Shown here piece after piece: positions 1 through 11,235 of a DNA stretch of 64,000 nt. The notes under the pieces were generated by a model that worked only from the letters and a program-made list of their open reading frames with translations, was not told the DNA's origin and did no database searches. Position 1 is the first letter of the stretch; every line of letters starts with the position of its first letter. The position numbers were made by a program, and so were the translations under genes. Origin of the DNA: Budorcas taxicolor (taxonomy: Eukaryota > Chordata > Mammalia > Artiodactyla > Bovidae). The DNA lies in the NCBI RefSeq assembly GCF_023091745.1, contig NC_068911.1, positions 159,574,004 through 159,638,003 of the forward strand, given 5' to 3'.

Positions 1-569
1 ACAAATTTCATATATTAAGGCATATTTGTGGACTCAAGAAAAGTGGTACAGATGCACCTATTTGTGTTATGCCCCAAATGGGGGGTGGTTTAGGTTCTTC
101 ATTTGCTGGTTAAGAATAGAGACATGTTGGTAGAGAATGGACCCGTGGACACAAAGTGAGGGTGGGGAAGGGGGTGGGGATGAATTGGGAGACTCAGGCT
201 CCTCTGTCCAAGGAATTCTCCAGGCAGGAATACCCGAGTGGGTAGCCATTCCCCTCTCCAGGAGATCTTCCCAACCCAGGGATGGAACCAGGGTCTCCTA
301 GATTCTTTACCATCTGAGCCACCAGAGAAGGCCCTAATATATACACTATCATGAGTAAAATGAATGGCTAGTGGGAAGCTGCTATATAGCACATGGAACT
401 CAGCTTAATGCTCTGTGATGACCTAGAGGTATGGGATGGTGGTGGAGTGGTGGGAGGAAGGCTCGAAAGGGAGGAGATATATGTATACAAATAGCTGATT
501 CACTCCGTTACACAGCAGAAAATAACACAATATTGCAAAGCAACTATACCCCAACTTAAAAAAAAAAAA
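1..569 (+). mobile_element. L1 3' UTR fragment, split by a SINE
   Basis: The sequence follows the artiodactyl L1 3' UTR: a ...ATATTAAGGCATAT... start, a G-rich GTGGGAAGG/GGGTGGGG tract, GTGGGAAGCTGCTATATAGCAC, the GTGATGACCTAGAGG block, and an end in CAACTATACCCCAACTT plus a 12-base A run near 557-569. A Bov-tA SINE interrupts it at about 195-335. Bases 66-112, including the near-palindrome GCCCCAAATGGGG, do not match the L1 pattern and may be a small insertion. The copy is non-coding and runs off the left edge of the window. Confidence 0.85.
195..335 (-). mobile_element. Bov-tA SINE nested in L1
   Basis: Read on the minus strand this has the tRNA-Glu-derived head (about 275-335, with the B-box-like GGTTCCATCCCTGGGTTGGG) followed by the Bov-A body ending in GAGGAGCCTGAGTC. 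The L1 3' UTR resumes directly on both sides, so this is the younger insertion. The outer part of the Bov-A body is missing. No TSD was clear. Confidence 0.85.
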
Positions 570-735
570 GGCACATGAAAATGTTCTCAACAGGTTCATT
601 ATTAGAGAAATGCAAATCGAATCTACAATGACGATCACCTCATACCTGTCAGAATGGCCATCATCCAAAAAAAAAAAAAAAAACCTACAAACAATAAAGG
701 CTGGAGAGGGTGTGGAGAAAGGGTGGTGCCAGTGG
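570..735 (+). mobile_element. L1 ORF2 C-terminal/3' fragment
   Basis: The segment matches the well-known L1 block around ATTAGAGAAATGCAAATC, then CAGAATGGCCATCATCC and GGCTGGAGAGGGTGTGGAGA, with a 17-base A run at about 667-683. This block normally lies upstream of the 3' UTR, so finding it after the poly-A of the preceding L1 means a second, separate fragment or a rearranged L1. No intact reading frame remains. Confidence 0.8.
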
Positions 736-2360
736 GAAAGAGCCCGGATTTTATTCTCACTGTGGTTGGGCAGCTCCCTGAAGACACAATCCACTGACTT
801 GTACTCGACATTCTGTCTGCCATTGTGTTTGCCTCCTGGAGAGATACTGCCCAGCATGTAAGATTGCAGATTGCTGTGAAACGTAGAGATGAACGGAAGG
901 AAGGAAGATGGGAGGGGAGAAAGGAAAGAGAGCTGGAGGGAAGGAAGGAGGAGGATCAGAGTACAGACATCCATATAGCCAACCATCCATACATGCAATT
1001 CAATGCTTCTCTCCATTGTCAGGTGCTCAAGGAAACACCAAGGCCAGTGCTAGTGGGTGGGGAAATCTTCCATCCTCCTGTGAACATTTGGTGTCCCCCT
1101 GGTCCCTTTGCTCGTGTGGTCCTAGATGGTGGTGGGGGCTGAGGAGCCTGGAGATCGATGAGGAGTACCGCTCATCATTGCCCCTGACTCCCATTGCTGG
1201 CAGTTCTGTCTCTCAGGTCGCAGATAACGACTGTCAGATGGTCTCCCTATGAAGCAATAAGCTTCCCCAAAACAAAGAGGCCAGCCAAGCTCCAGGAAAG
1301 CTGCAGTCTGGACAAAACACACCAGCCTGGAAAAAATTAGGAGTTCATGAGCAACTGAACAAAGGACCTCCGGGAAATGCAACGGGTTAAACAGGAGCAC
1401 ACAGTGTTCTGACGCCCTTCAACGCGCAAGGAGAAAAATCATCACACATCCCTGGTAAAGGGAAAAAGAAACCACGAGAGAAACAAGTCAGTGTTGTCGC
1501 AGAACTAAAAATAATGCTGTGAGAGGCTGGGCGAGCCCAGAAATGAAGGGAAAGAGAGATGATAGGCAGTAGCGGAAGATGAGGAATGAGTCAGGGCGAG
1601 GGGGCCAGAGCCTGGCCCTTCTGTCTTTCAGAGAGCGCTCCCTTCACAGCCTCGGTGGCATGTTCCCCCTAGACCCCCTCCTCTGTAAGAACACTCTGGT
1701 GGGGGAGAATCTAGACTATTGATGAAGCAGACACAACAGCCTCATGTTAAAGGTATTTCTTCATTGATTTGGGTCTTAAATCTAAAAAGAAGTGAACTCA
1801 ACCCCAGGGGCCAAATGGTGCAGGGGGTATTTGCTAAGAGAAAAACCTCTCTCCAAGAAGGCTATGGATCAGAACAAAACAGCAGGTTTTGGATAAGCAA
1901 GAAGTATGAGATTGGGAGACCGGGGGGCCATATCGGAATCCAACTTATAGATGAGCATTCGTGGAAAGGATGAGCGTTTCTAAGCTCAGATCAGATCCTG
2001 CAGAAAGTAAAGCAGTAATCAGAATTAAAGGCAGAACTAGCTTGAATGTTTGTCATTTGTCATGTCCAGTTTCCTCATCGGTGCCACTTTTGTGCTCAGA
2101 AACTGCCTGAGTGCCTCTCCAAGAAGGGGTGCCATGGTTACAAAATTCCATCTATGGTTTCGTCATAACTTTCCTTGGACCACAGGCCTTTTCCACCAGA
2201 AAGATAGACTCCAGGCTTCCAACAAGGCAGACTTCTTGTGTCTAAGGCCTTTTAAACTTCACAGTAATAAAATGGTAGACCCAGCTGTTCTGGTATGAAG
2301 GAAGAGATTTTGTCCAAAAGTTGTAAAAATGTTTAGAATTTAAATTGTTCTGCAAGGTCT
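736..2360. other. Unassigned single-copy sequence with a GA-rich tract
   Basis: I recognise no repeat family or gene here. A purine-rich GGAAGGAAG-type tract lies at about 893-955. One AP-1-like TGAGTCA is at 1587-1593. Short ORFs in this stretch have no recognisable domain and are probably chance. Confidence 0.5.
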
Positions 2361-2589
2361 ACAATGTGTGGGGTGCCAGCTATGCGCGAAGCACTGTATC
2401 AAGTGCTCTGCATGTGGTGAGAATGCCTTGAATCCTCTCCAAACCTCTGCAAAGTAAATGTCATCAGCCCTATGTTCCAGAAGGTAAAGCTATGGCTCCA
2501 AGTAGTTGAGCAATTTTCAGAAAGTCCCCCAGCTAGTAAATGGGATTTCCAGGGTGGCCTAGGACTGACTAATTCTAACACTACAGCGC
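2361..2589 (-). mobile_element. MIR SINE, degraded
   Basis: Read on the minus strand this aligns with the ancient mammalian MIR. On the plus strand the landmarks are GCACTGTATCAAGTGCTCTGCATG, then AATCCTCTCCAAACCTCTG, the core near TGAGCAATTTTCAGAAAGTC and CCCCAGCTAGTAAATGGGA. Heavy divergence fits its age. Confidence 0.7.
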
Positions 2590-3067
2590 TTTTCTGGAAC
2601 AAAGACACATCACTCCACAGCTACACAGAAAAATTAAATGGCATTGACAAGAAAAAATTAAAGGACAGATTTCATCTGCACAGTCATCTTTGGTGAAAAT
2701 CTTTGATAAGTGATGATGTTTTCATTGGAGGCTGAACATTATAATGCAATACACACAGCGGATATAGTCTTCTTACCTGAAATACCGCATTGTAGTTTCC
2801 TAGAGAAGATACTTTGAGTTTATAATCTCCAAAGAGAAATGGTCTTTGTAAATTTTTGGCTGGGGTTTTCCTCGTGTCATGAGGATCAACTCCATTGCCG
2901 GGGCACCAAAGAGTAAAAATAGATTTCCCATTAGTAGCAACAAGTAGGAGTTGTTTGTCAGCCAGAAGGAAATTCATTCTTTTCCTGCTTTAGCTCTTTT
3001 TCTGCCAGAAATTAAGCAGTGTTCATCAGAGGGTGAGTCAGAGCCAATTTCATGTACTGGGAGAATA
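2590..3067. other. Unassigned sequence with a weak exon-like minus-strand frame
   Basis: No repeat was recognised. On the minus strand an open frame of 97 codons (2684-2977) crosses a good donor consensus, CAG|GTAAGAAG, with the putative exon end at 2777. An acceptor-like TTAATTTCTGGCAG lies at 3002, but an in-frame TAA follows it within four codons. I therefore do not call an exon. Confidence 0.35.
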
Positions 3068-3631
3068 GGTTGTTGTTGTTCAGTCACTCAGTTGTGTTTG
3101 ACTCTTTGTGACCCCATGGACTGTAGCACAACAGGTTTCCCTGTCCTTCACTATCTTCTAGAGTTTGCTCAAACTCATGTCCATTGAGTCAGTGATGTCA
3201 TCCAATCATCTCTTCCTCTGTCATCCCCTTCTCCTCCTCCCTCCAACCTTTCTCAGGATCAGAGTCTTTTCCAAGGAGTCAATACTTCAGATCAAGTGGC
3301 CAAAGTATTGGAGCTTCAGCCTCAGCATCAGTCCCTCCAATGAATATTCAGGGTGGATTTCCTTCAGGATTGACTGGTTTGATCTCCTTGCAGTCCAAGG
3401 GACTCTCCAGCATCACAGTTCAAAAGCATCAGTTCTTCAGTGCTCAGCCTTCTTTATGACCCAACTCTCACATCCATACATGACTACTGGAAAAACCATA
3501 GCTTTGACCATACAGACCTTTGTCAGCAAAGTAATGTCTCTGCTTTTTAATGTACTATCTAGGTTTGTCATAGCTTTTCTTCTAAGGAGTAAGCATCTTT
3601 TGATATCACAGCTTCTGTCACCATCCACAGT
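3068..3631 (-). mobile_element. BovB LINE 3' end (5'-truncated)
   Basis: The plus strand reads the BovB tail backwards: GTTGTTGTTCAGTCACTCAG, then the GACCCCATGGACTG block, the GGTGGCCAAAGTATTGGAGC-type block and the region antisense to the C-terminal ORF (AAAACCATAGCTTTGACCA). It stops near CACCATCCACAGTGATA, so only about 560 bp of the roughly 3.2-kb element is present. Frameshifts and stops show a dead copy. BovB is an RTE-clade element known to have entered ruminant ancestors by horizontal transfer. Confidence 0.93.
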
Positions 3632-4060
3632 GATAGATAGAATAGGTGGTTATCTACCAAAGATGACTTCAGAGTTGTGAGGATAGGAGAGCTGATCCTA
3701 GGCAAGACTTGAGAACAACAGCCCAGCAGGGACTCCACCCACTAAAAACAAAAGAGAAAACATTTAGCTTTGATGACTATATTTAGAATTAAAATTGTTC
3801 AGAAAATCTAGAAGTAAAATTTCTTGACTGCAAACATTCAAGTTTTTAGGTCATTGTCACAGCAAAATTTTATTTTAATTTAATTTAAAAAGAGAAAAAG
3901 GACCACCTCACCAGATTCCTTCTCAAGACTCAGTGTCTGTACAGTACTAAATCTGCTCCAACAAAACTAAATACCCCTCCACCCCCCGCTACTAAACCTC
4001 TCTTCAGATGGATTCCCTAAACTCCACTATTAGCCATTGCTTCTCATTTGCCAAAATGTT
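3632..4060. other. Unassigned sequence between two BovB copies
   Basis: Nothing recognised. AT-rich in the middle (about 3870-3895) and C-rich near 3974-3988. Confidence 0.5.
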
Positions 4061-4121
4061 CTCTTCTTCCTGGGTTCAGTTCAGTTTAGTTGCTCAGTTG
4101 TGTCCGACTCTTCTTCCTGGG
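4061..4121 (-). mobile_element. 33-bp BovB/Bov-A tail micro-insertion with 14-bp TSD
   Basis: Bases 4075-4107 read TTCAGTTCAGTTTAGTTGCT followed by CAGTTGTGTCCGA, which is the last ~33 bases of a BovB or Bov-A tail in minus orientation. The flanks are identical 14-mers, CTCTTCTTCCTGGG, at 4061-4074 and 4108-4121. That is the signature of target-primed reverse transcription aborted almost at once. Whether the source was BovB or a Bov-A SINE cannot be told, because they share this end. Confidence 0.75.
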
Positions 4122-4173
4122 TAGCCGTTCTGTTTTGATCCAGATAGCCTGGAAGCTAATATATTAATTTCAT

Positions 4174-6024
4174 TTCAGTTCTGTTCAGTTGCTCAGTCGT
4201 TTACAACTCTTTGCGACCCCATGGACTGCAGCACACCAGGCTTACATGTCCATCACCAACTCCCGGAGCTTGCTCAAACTTATGTCCATTGAGTCAGTGA
4301 TGCCATTCAACCATTTCATCCTGTCATCCCCTTCTCTTCCTGCCTTCAATCTTGCCCAGCATTAGGGTCTTTTCTAATGACTCAATTCTTCAGATCAGGT
4401 GGCCAAAGTATTAGAGTTTCAGCTTCAGTATCAGTCCTTCCAATGAATATTCAGGACTGATTGCCTTTAGGATGGACTGGTTGGACCTCCTTACAGTCCA
4501 AGGGACTCTCAAGAGTCTTCTCCACCACCGCAGTTCAAAAGCATCCATTCTTCGGCACTCAGCTTTCTTCATAATCCAACTCCCACATCTATAGATGACT
4601 ACTAGAAAAACCATAGCTTTGACTAAACAGACGTTTGTTGGCAAAGTAATGTCACTGCTTTTTAATATCCTGTCTAGGTTGGTCATAGCTTGTCTTCCAA
4701 AGAGCAAGGGGCTTTTAATTTCATGGTTGCAGTCACCATCTGCAGTGATTTTGGAGCCCTCAAAATAAAGTCTGTCACTGTTTCCATTGTTTCTCCATCT
4801 ATTTGCCATGAAGTGATGGGACTGGATGCCGTGATCTTAGTTTTCTAAATGAGAAAACTTAAAATGAGTTTTAAGCCAACTTTTTCACTCTCCTTTTCAA
4901 CTTTCATCGAGAAGCTCTTTAGTTCTACCGTAAGGGTGGTGTCATCTGCATATCTAAGGTCATTGATATTTCTCCCAGCAATCTTGATTCCAGCTTATGC
5001 TTCGTCCAGCCTGGCATTTCGCATGATGTACTCTGCATATAAGTTAATTAAGCATCGAGAAGGAAATGGCAACCCACTCCTGAATCTTGCCTAGAGAATC
5101 CTGTGGACAGAGGAGCCTGGTGGGCTGCTGTCCATAGAGTTGCACAGAGTCGGACACGACTGAAGCGACTTAGCATGCATGCATGCATTGGAGAAGGAAA
5201 TGGCAACCTGCTCCAATATTCTTGCCTGGAGAATTCCAGGGACGAATGAGCCTGGTGGGCTGCCATCTATGGGGTCGCACTGAGTCAGACACAACTAAAG
5301 TGACTTAGCAGCAGCAACAGCAAGCAGGGTGACAAAATACAGCTTTGACATTCTCCTTTCCTGATTCAGAAACAGGCTGTTGTTCCATGTCTTGTTCTAA
5401 CTGTTGCTTCTTGAGCTGCATACAGATTTCTCAGAGGGCAGGTCAGGTGGTCTGGTATTCCCATCTCTTTAAGAATTTTCCACAGTTTGTTGTGATCCAC
5501 ACAATCAAAGGCTTTGACATAGTCAATAAAGCAGAAGTAGATGTTTTTCTGGAACTTTCTTGCTTTTTCAATGATCCAGCAGATGTTGGCGATTTGATCT
5601 CTGGTTCCTCTGCCTTTTCTAAATCCAGCTTGAACATCTGGAAGTTCTTGGTTTATGGACTATTAAAGCCTGGCTTGGAAAATTTTGAGCATTACTTTGC
5701 TAGCATGTGAGATGAGTACAATTGTTCAGTAGTTTGAACTTTCTTTGGCATTGCCTTTCTTTGGGATTGGAATGAAAACTGACCTTTTCCAGTCCTGTGG
5801 CCACTGTTGAGTTACAGTGAGTACAGTTATAATGAGTACAGCACTTTCAAAGCATCATCTTTTAAGGTTTGAAATAGCTCAACTGGAATTCCTTGGCCTC
5901 ACTAGCTTTGTTCATAGGCCCACTTGACTTCAAATTCTAGGATGTCTGGCTCTAGGAGAGTGATCACACCATCGTGGTTATATAGGTCATGAAGATATTT
6001 TTTGTATAGTTCTGTGTATTCCAG
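4174..6024 (-). mobile_element. BovB LINE, 5'-truncated, split by a BOV-A2
   Basis: About 1.58 kb of BovB on the minus strand, from the tail (GTTCAGTTGCTCAGTCG at 4183) through the endonuclease-distal part of the ORF and the reverse-transcriptase domain, to about 6024 (upstream RT region, antisense of the block opening the 33.6-kb copy). Antisense of the RT core is visible at 4920-5040 and 5450-5640. A BOV-A2 at 5055-5321 interrupts it, and the LINE resumes exactly at AGCAGGGTGAC. Multiple stops and indels show it cannot be translated. Confidence 0.93.
5055..5321 (+). mobile_element. BOV-A2 SINE (Bov-A dimer) nested in BovB
   Basis: Two Bov-A monomers in tandem, each beginning GAGAAGGAAATGGCAACC and ending GTCGGACACGACTGAAG or its variant, followed by an AGCAGCAGCAACAGCA tail. 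The usual CTTTCACTTTTCACTTT linker is replaced by a (GCAT)n run at about 5174-5189. The BovB sequence continues on both sides with an AAGCA repeat (5050-5054 and 5322-5326) as a short TSD. Confidence 0.9.
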
Positions 6025-7290
6025 GGAAAAAAGCCCAGTTTATCAGAAGTGTTTTTGTTGCTCCAGAAGGGCCTTGGGTTCCAAAAAATCATTTTGTGAA
6101 GGGAGAATACCCAACCTCAACCCATCTGTAGAGCTGATGGGAGAAAGTGGTGGGGACAAATTTCACTGATCTAATATTTTGCCATAGGCTAGCCCCCTAA
6201 ATTCTATTAAAATGTCCTAACACACCATAAAAATCATGAAATTTTCTGATTCTAAGAAGCCATCTATCTCTTTTGAATCTTTAATGACTATAGTAGAAGT
6301 CACAGACACCATGCCCAGGAATAAAAAAATGCATAGAGTCATACCCAGGAAAAACACTACGTTTGCTTTCAGAGTGTAGACAAATTTCTGGACCTCAGGT
6401 TAAGATCAGATAAACCTCATATTTTATAAACAATGAAGGAAAGAGCCAGAGAGGAATGCTTTGCTCAAAGTCACTCAGTGGCAAAGCAAAGATGAGAGCT
6501 GAAGTGCTGCACAGTCACTAAAAGAAATACCCCCATCAGATTATCCTCTGTCAAACATTTCAGCAAACACAAAGAGCAGGGTTACTCTATTCAGGAAGAA
6601 ATTTGTTTAGCTCAGCCAACCTTATTTTCTTTTTCAACAGATGAAGTAAAGCAGATTCAGAAATCTAATACATTTTTACGTATGGGGCATGAGACCCTGC
6701 TAACTGGAGTAGTTGGTATGTGGTAGTGATGAAAGCGGTATGTAAAATTAAAGGAACAATTTGAATTTAAACCAGAAACTTGCTGCTGATGTAAAAACCA
6801 ATTTAGCCATTTTAGATGCATCATTAACTTTTCCTCCTAGAATTTTATGATGGGGTGGGGAAGGAAAGGAGGCTGTGGTGTGCTTGTGTGTGTGTGTATA
6901 AGTGGTGTGATATAGTGCGTGTGTGTGTGAGATGTGCTGTGATGTGCTGTGGGGAGGGTGTGTGTGTGTTGGTTGCCATCTTCTGTGAAAAGCAAATGTT
7001 AAGTTGTACTTAACTGAGCTTCAAGAGGTTAAAGAGAGACAGCTGAGGAGCACCTGCACCCCAACCTAACGGGAGCCCCCCAGAATCGTCAAGAAGAACG
7101 TTAGACTTGGGAGGTGGGAGTGGGGGAAGGGCACATGTTGTGTCCAGCAATGGGAGTGTGAGTCAAGAACTCTCCCCATGGTTACATAAGTAAACAATTA
7201 ATAATAAGAATATATGGAAGTTAAAACACATATTTTAAAATAGATTTATTGTCCATATGTTAGCACCCGAAGAACAAATTAAGTAAGTCA
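6025..7290. other. Unassigned sequence with a MIR remnant and TG-rich tract
   Basis: Bases 6423-6505 resemble minus-strand MIR (AGAGAGGAATGCTTTGCTCAAAG, then AGTCACTCAGTGGCAAAGC). Bases 6876-6970 are a degenerate TG/GTGT tract broken by GATGTGCTGTG units. The rest is unrecognised. Confidence 0.5.
6876..6970. repeat. Degenerate (TG)n tract
   Basis: Several short GTGTGTGTG runs are separated by GATATAGTGC and by two GATGTGCTGTG units. This is an imperfect, probably old, alternating purine-pyrimidine tract. Confidence 0.8.
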
Positions 7291-7606
7291 GCAGATCAAA
7301 CCAGTCAATCCTAAAGGAAATCAACCCTGCATTTTCATTGGAAGAACTGATGCTGAAACTGAAACTCCAATACTTTGGCCACCTGATGCAAAGAGCTGAC
7401 TCGTTGGAAAAGACCCTAATGCTGGGCAAGATTGAAGGCAAGGAGAGAAGAGGGCAACAGAGGATGAGATGGTTTGGATGGCATCTTTGACTCAACGGAC
7501 ATGAGTCTGAGCAAACTCTTGGAGATAGTGAAGGACAGGGAAGCCTGGCGTGCTGCAGTCCATGGGGTCACAAAGAGTCAGACAGGACTGAGCCACTGAA
7601 CAGCAG
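7291..7606 (+). mobile_element. BovB LINE 3' end (5'-truncated)
   Basis: Begins at CAGATCAAACCAGTCAATCC and runs through the AACTCCAATACTTTGGCCAC block, the AACAGAGGATGAGATGG block and GTGCTGCAGTCCATGGGG to the ACTGAGCCACTGAACAG tail. Only the last ~315 bp of BovB is present. No coding potential remains. Confidence 0.92.
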
Positions 7607-8532
7607 CAAAGTTTAAAAGAGAATGAAGAAACCAAAAAAAAGAGAGAGAGAATTTTCCACAAGGCATTTTCTGACAATCCTGTGCCAAAAATGTGTATCA
7701 GGATTTCAGTGAACATTTCTTTTTTCCAGATTCCATGTCTTTCAGTTGTTGAAACTCTGGAGTTAAGACGGGACTGAGTGGGAAGGGCAGCGCTACACTT
7801 ACCATCAAATGACCTCAGACAGGCTTCCTTCAAGATCTTAGTTTATTTTACTCTTCAAAATGGGGTTATATGCAATATCTACAAACATTTGGGATGAAGG
7901 CATAGGAGCTGATCCACGGACTGTGACAGACATGTAGCAAAATGCTTGAAAACGTGAGCCGTGGGTGTTCCTCCTCAGGTTTTCACTCCATCTGATCCAG
8001 AAGGAATTCTTAATTCATGGGCAGGGGACTGGGGCCCTTAGATCTCTGACTTTTCCTAAGAACAAGGAGTTGTACCATTGATGTGTAAAGGATTTAACCC
8101 TTTCAGATTCTCTGATGCCTTCTGGTCTCTTTGAAAGCTGGCTACAGGGGCCTTTCCACCTGGCTGCTCTGATTCCCACATTCCAGCTTTCTGGTCCTTA
8201 TAGCTGTCCCACTGCAACGCTGTCGCTGTCCCAAACTCCCCACCTCACTGACTCTCCGGGTTGCCCTCAGCCACCCTCCAGGACAGGACTTCCCAGCCTG
8301 TGCACCCACTTCATATCCTGCAGACAGGGGCATGAAAGCACCTCAAAAGCTGCTAAAAGGGCATGAAAGCCCTTTTAGGATCTGTTTTACTCAATCTGGT
8401 ACAGATACAATTTATAAAGTCATGTTAAATAGCAATGGAACAGAAATTCAATTTTCTTACCCACAAAACAAGCGGTCCAGACATAGATCACTTGCAGAAC
8501 AAATATGAGAGCACCAAGGGAACAAGAACTGG
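7607..8532. other. Unassigned single-copy sequence
   Basis: No repeat or gene was recognised. An ORF at 8115-8366 is proline/serine-rich in both directions and looks like chance in locally GC-richer DNA. A near-duplicate GGGCATGAAAGC occurs at about 8328 and 8358. Confidence 0.5.
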
Positions 8533-8697
8533 GGCAGCGGACGCAGGGGACATGGGTTGATCCCCGGGTCCGAAAGATCCACTGGAGTAGGAAATGGTAA
8601 CCCACTCCAGTATTCTTACCTAGAAAAATTCCTTGGACAGAGGAGCCTGATGTGCTACAGTCCATCCGTGGAGTTGCGAAGAGTCAGGCTGAGCATA
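8533..8697 (+). mobile_element. Bov-tA SINE
   Basis: A tRNA-derived head (GGGTTGATCCCCGGGTCC, a degenerate B box) leads into the Bov-A body GTAGGAAATGGTAACCCACT, ending near GAGTCAGGCTGAGC. It forms an inverted pair with the Bov-A fragment at 8740-8862. Confidence 0.88.
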
Positions 8698-8739
8698 CAC
8701 TCTCTACTCTGCCACATCACACCACAGAATGCATACGAG

Positions 8740-8862
8740 GTCAGTTACTCAGTCATGTCCGACTCTTTGCAACCCCATACGTGGACTGTAGTCCACCAGG
8801 CTCCTCTGTCCATGGAATTTTTCCAGGTAAGAATACTGGAGTGGGCTGCTATTTCCTCTCCA
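8740..8862 (-). mobile_element. Bov-A SINE fragment
   Basis: A minus-strand Bov-A monomer: GTCAGTTACTCAGTCATGTC, then CAACCCCATACGTGGACTG, CACCAGGCTCCTCTGTCC, and the ATACTGGAGTGGGCTGCTAT end. No tRNA head is attached. Confidence 0.88.
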
Positions 8863-9417
8863 TAGCACATAATAGTTCCTCAACAATAGCATGGATGTGA
8901 TGAAGGAATAAGCAGTGGGATTTTATAATTTTAAAGTACCAAAGAATTGCTTTCCAGCCTAATAACTTATAACAATGTTTTTTTTTTTTTCTAATCCAAT
9001 AATCTTCATCTCATAGGTTATCAGGTATTATCTTCCTGACCAGAATCCATGTTCTTGGCACTGTTTTCATTCTCAGCGCTGCAGTTGATGACAAGTTGGG
9101 AAAAGAGACTGGGAAAGGATGCCTGTTTACTGTCTCTCCCATTGGTCGAACTCCTGCTATTCTAGAGACCATAGTCTATTTTGAACCTCCTTTAGAATCT
9201 CTTGGGGAAACCCTCTATTTCAAAGCGATAACTTTTAATTGATGATTTGTGCTTTTTTTCTCTCTTGGCTGTTGATCTAGAAAAACTGAGGCACCAAGGA
9301 CAAAGTATCATTCTAAATTTACTCTAACTCAGCTCCACGTGCCTAATTGTAAAAGTATTTTAGTATTTGTAGGCAAAACTTAAAGAAGTCTGTTTAGCAC
9401 TTCAATAATCAACCGCC
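8863..9417. other. Unassigned sequence
   Basis: Nothing recognised except a T run at about 8977-8989. Confidence 0.5.
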
Positions 9418-9528
9418 CAGGTTGATCCCTCGGTTGAGAAGATCCACCAGAGTAGGAAATGGCCACCCACTCCAGTATTCTTACCTGGAAAAATTCCATG
9501 GACAGAGGAGCTTGGTGGGCTACAGTCT
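9418..9528 (+). mobile_element. Bov-tA SINE, 5'-truncated
   Basis: Only the end of the tRNA head is present (CAGGTTGATCCCTCGGTTG), followed by the Bov-A body (GGAAATGGCCACCCACTCC) to about CTACAGTCT. The distal end is lost. Confidence 0.85.
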
Positions 9529-9661
9529 GTCCAACAGCACTGTAATTGTGTCAGCAGATCCAAAAAGCTCCTTGAACAGGTCCAGGAGAATTTCAGAAGC
9601 TCAGGGAAAGGGACTCTGTCTCATCCCAATTCTCTCTCTTAAAAAGCAGTGATTATAAGGC

Positions 9662-9866
9662 TAGACAACCTTTTTTCATAAAGGACCAGACGGTAAGTGT
9701 GCTACCTGGGGGGCTGTTTGGTCTTTGTCACAGTTACTCAACTCTGCCATTGTGGTGCCATAGGCAATATGTAAATGAATAAGCAGACCTATGTTCAATA
9801 AAGCTTTATTTACAGAGACAGGCTCCTGGGCTGTATTTGGCTCCCGGACCATAGCTGGCTAACTGA
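9662..9866 (+). mobile_element. hAT-Charlie MITE (ancient DNA transposon)
   Basis: Matches the non-autonomous hAT element with hallmark blocks CATAAAGGACCAGACGGTAA, TACTCAACTCTGCCATTGT, AATAAAGCTTTATTTACA and GGACCATAGCTGGCTAAC. I am not sure of the exact Repbase name (MER-type). There is no transposase; it is a fossil shared across placental mammals. Confidence 0.8.
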
Positions 9867-10363
9867 TGACTGAATGACCACTGAGTGTTGTGATGTATGG
9901 TAAAACCAGCACATGGGGATTCACTACGATTCTCACCCAACTCCCTTTGTGTTTCATGGAATATTTTTTCTTTCTCATTATGAAAATCAGACATGATCAA
10001 AAAACCCAGAAAATTTAAAATTCATCCATAATGCCATTAAACATGCCACCACTTGTAATATTTAGAGATTATTGTTTGGGATTTTGTTTTATAGAATCAG
10101 GGTAATGCCGTATTTATTGCAAATTTACCTAGTTCTTGTATTTTTATGCTATGTTTTACATTTCTACTTTATAGATTGTGCTTTTTCAAGAGCCACAAGA
10201 AACTCCAGCAATGTCATCCTTTCTCTCACATTTACAGTTAGAGGCTATGGGACTTGAGATTTGGAGAAACTTATACAGAGAAAGGAACAGAAAGGATACT
10301 GCCTAGTGACTGCCAATAGCACATTCCACCAAGGTCAGGGTGTAGAGCAGCCCCAGAGAGAAG

Positions 10364-10364
<1 letters not shown>

Positions 10365-10416
<52 letters not shown>
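10365..10416. repeat. (GT)26 microsatellite
   Basis: An uninterrupted run of 26 GT dinucleotides followed by GCACGCAC. The length and purity make it a probable polymorphic marker. Confidence 0.97.
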
Positions 10417-10417
<1 letters not shown>

Positions 10418-11208
10418 ACGCACATTGGGGAAAAAGCTTGTCACTAATATAGCTTCCTGAGGCCCCTGTTAAAAATCTTTATGTTGACAGGAAATTCTGT
10501 AGGTAGTATACAGTCCAAGTTTTGAGAAGCACTATGGGTTCATGGGGTTCAGGACACACCACCCACAAATACAGCCCTTTGGCCACTGAATATTTTAAGC
10601 TAAATGAGTCTGAGAAAGCAGCAGCAGCAGGAAGGTCATTCTGACCTTCTACTGCCCTTCTCCCCTGAAACAGGTCATAAAACCCTCATGTGAGAGGTGC
10701 CCTCCCTATATTCAGAGCAGAGGAGCATCCTTATCCCCAAAGACAAAGAGACACCAAGAAGAATGCAAACAGACAGGACTTGCTAACTTTCCCCCAGTTT
10801 GGTACACTAGCCTCCATGAGGGTCTGCACTCATCAAATGCAGCACAAAAACACTCAGCTGTCTCTTCAGGTCCTTAGGAAGGCTCCCATGTCATGTAAAA
10901 ATTAGTACATCTCAATTTGTAGGTTTTTCTCTTGTCAATTTGTCTTTAATTTTCAGTCCAAGCCAGGGACCTCCAGAGAGTCAAGGAAAACCTTTTCCTG
11001 CCCTACAGGGCATATGAGAGAGGAGATTCCTGTACTGAAGCAGCTTTGAACATTCTATCACTTCAAGTCAGGACCCTCTCCAGCTCAGATGACCCCACTT
11101 TTTCCTATCGCCAATCTTCGTCATTGATCTAACCATCAGTCTCCCTACCAGAGAATGTAAGGAGCTCTGATTTAAAGGGTTTAAGGAGGCAATATGTAAA
11201 ACCTGATG

Positions 11209-11235
11209 CCACACACACACACACACACACACACA
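11209..11235. repeat. (CA)13 microsatellite
   Basis: An uninterrupted CA run of about 26 bases. Confidence 0.95.

Noticed and set aside
423..1016. 197-codon minus-strand ORF
   Set aside because: It crosses the antisense of an L1 tail, two A/T homopolymers and a GA tract; the composition is phenylalanine/serine-rich from the repeats. No domain and no start context.
2777..3001. Minus-strand exon ending in a perfect CAG|GTAAGAAG donor
   Set aside because: The only good acceptor (3002) is followed by an in-frame TAA four codons later, and the peptide is not recognised. Worth a quick protein search only.
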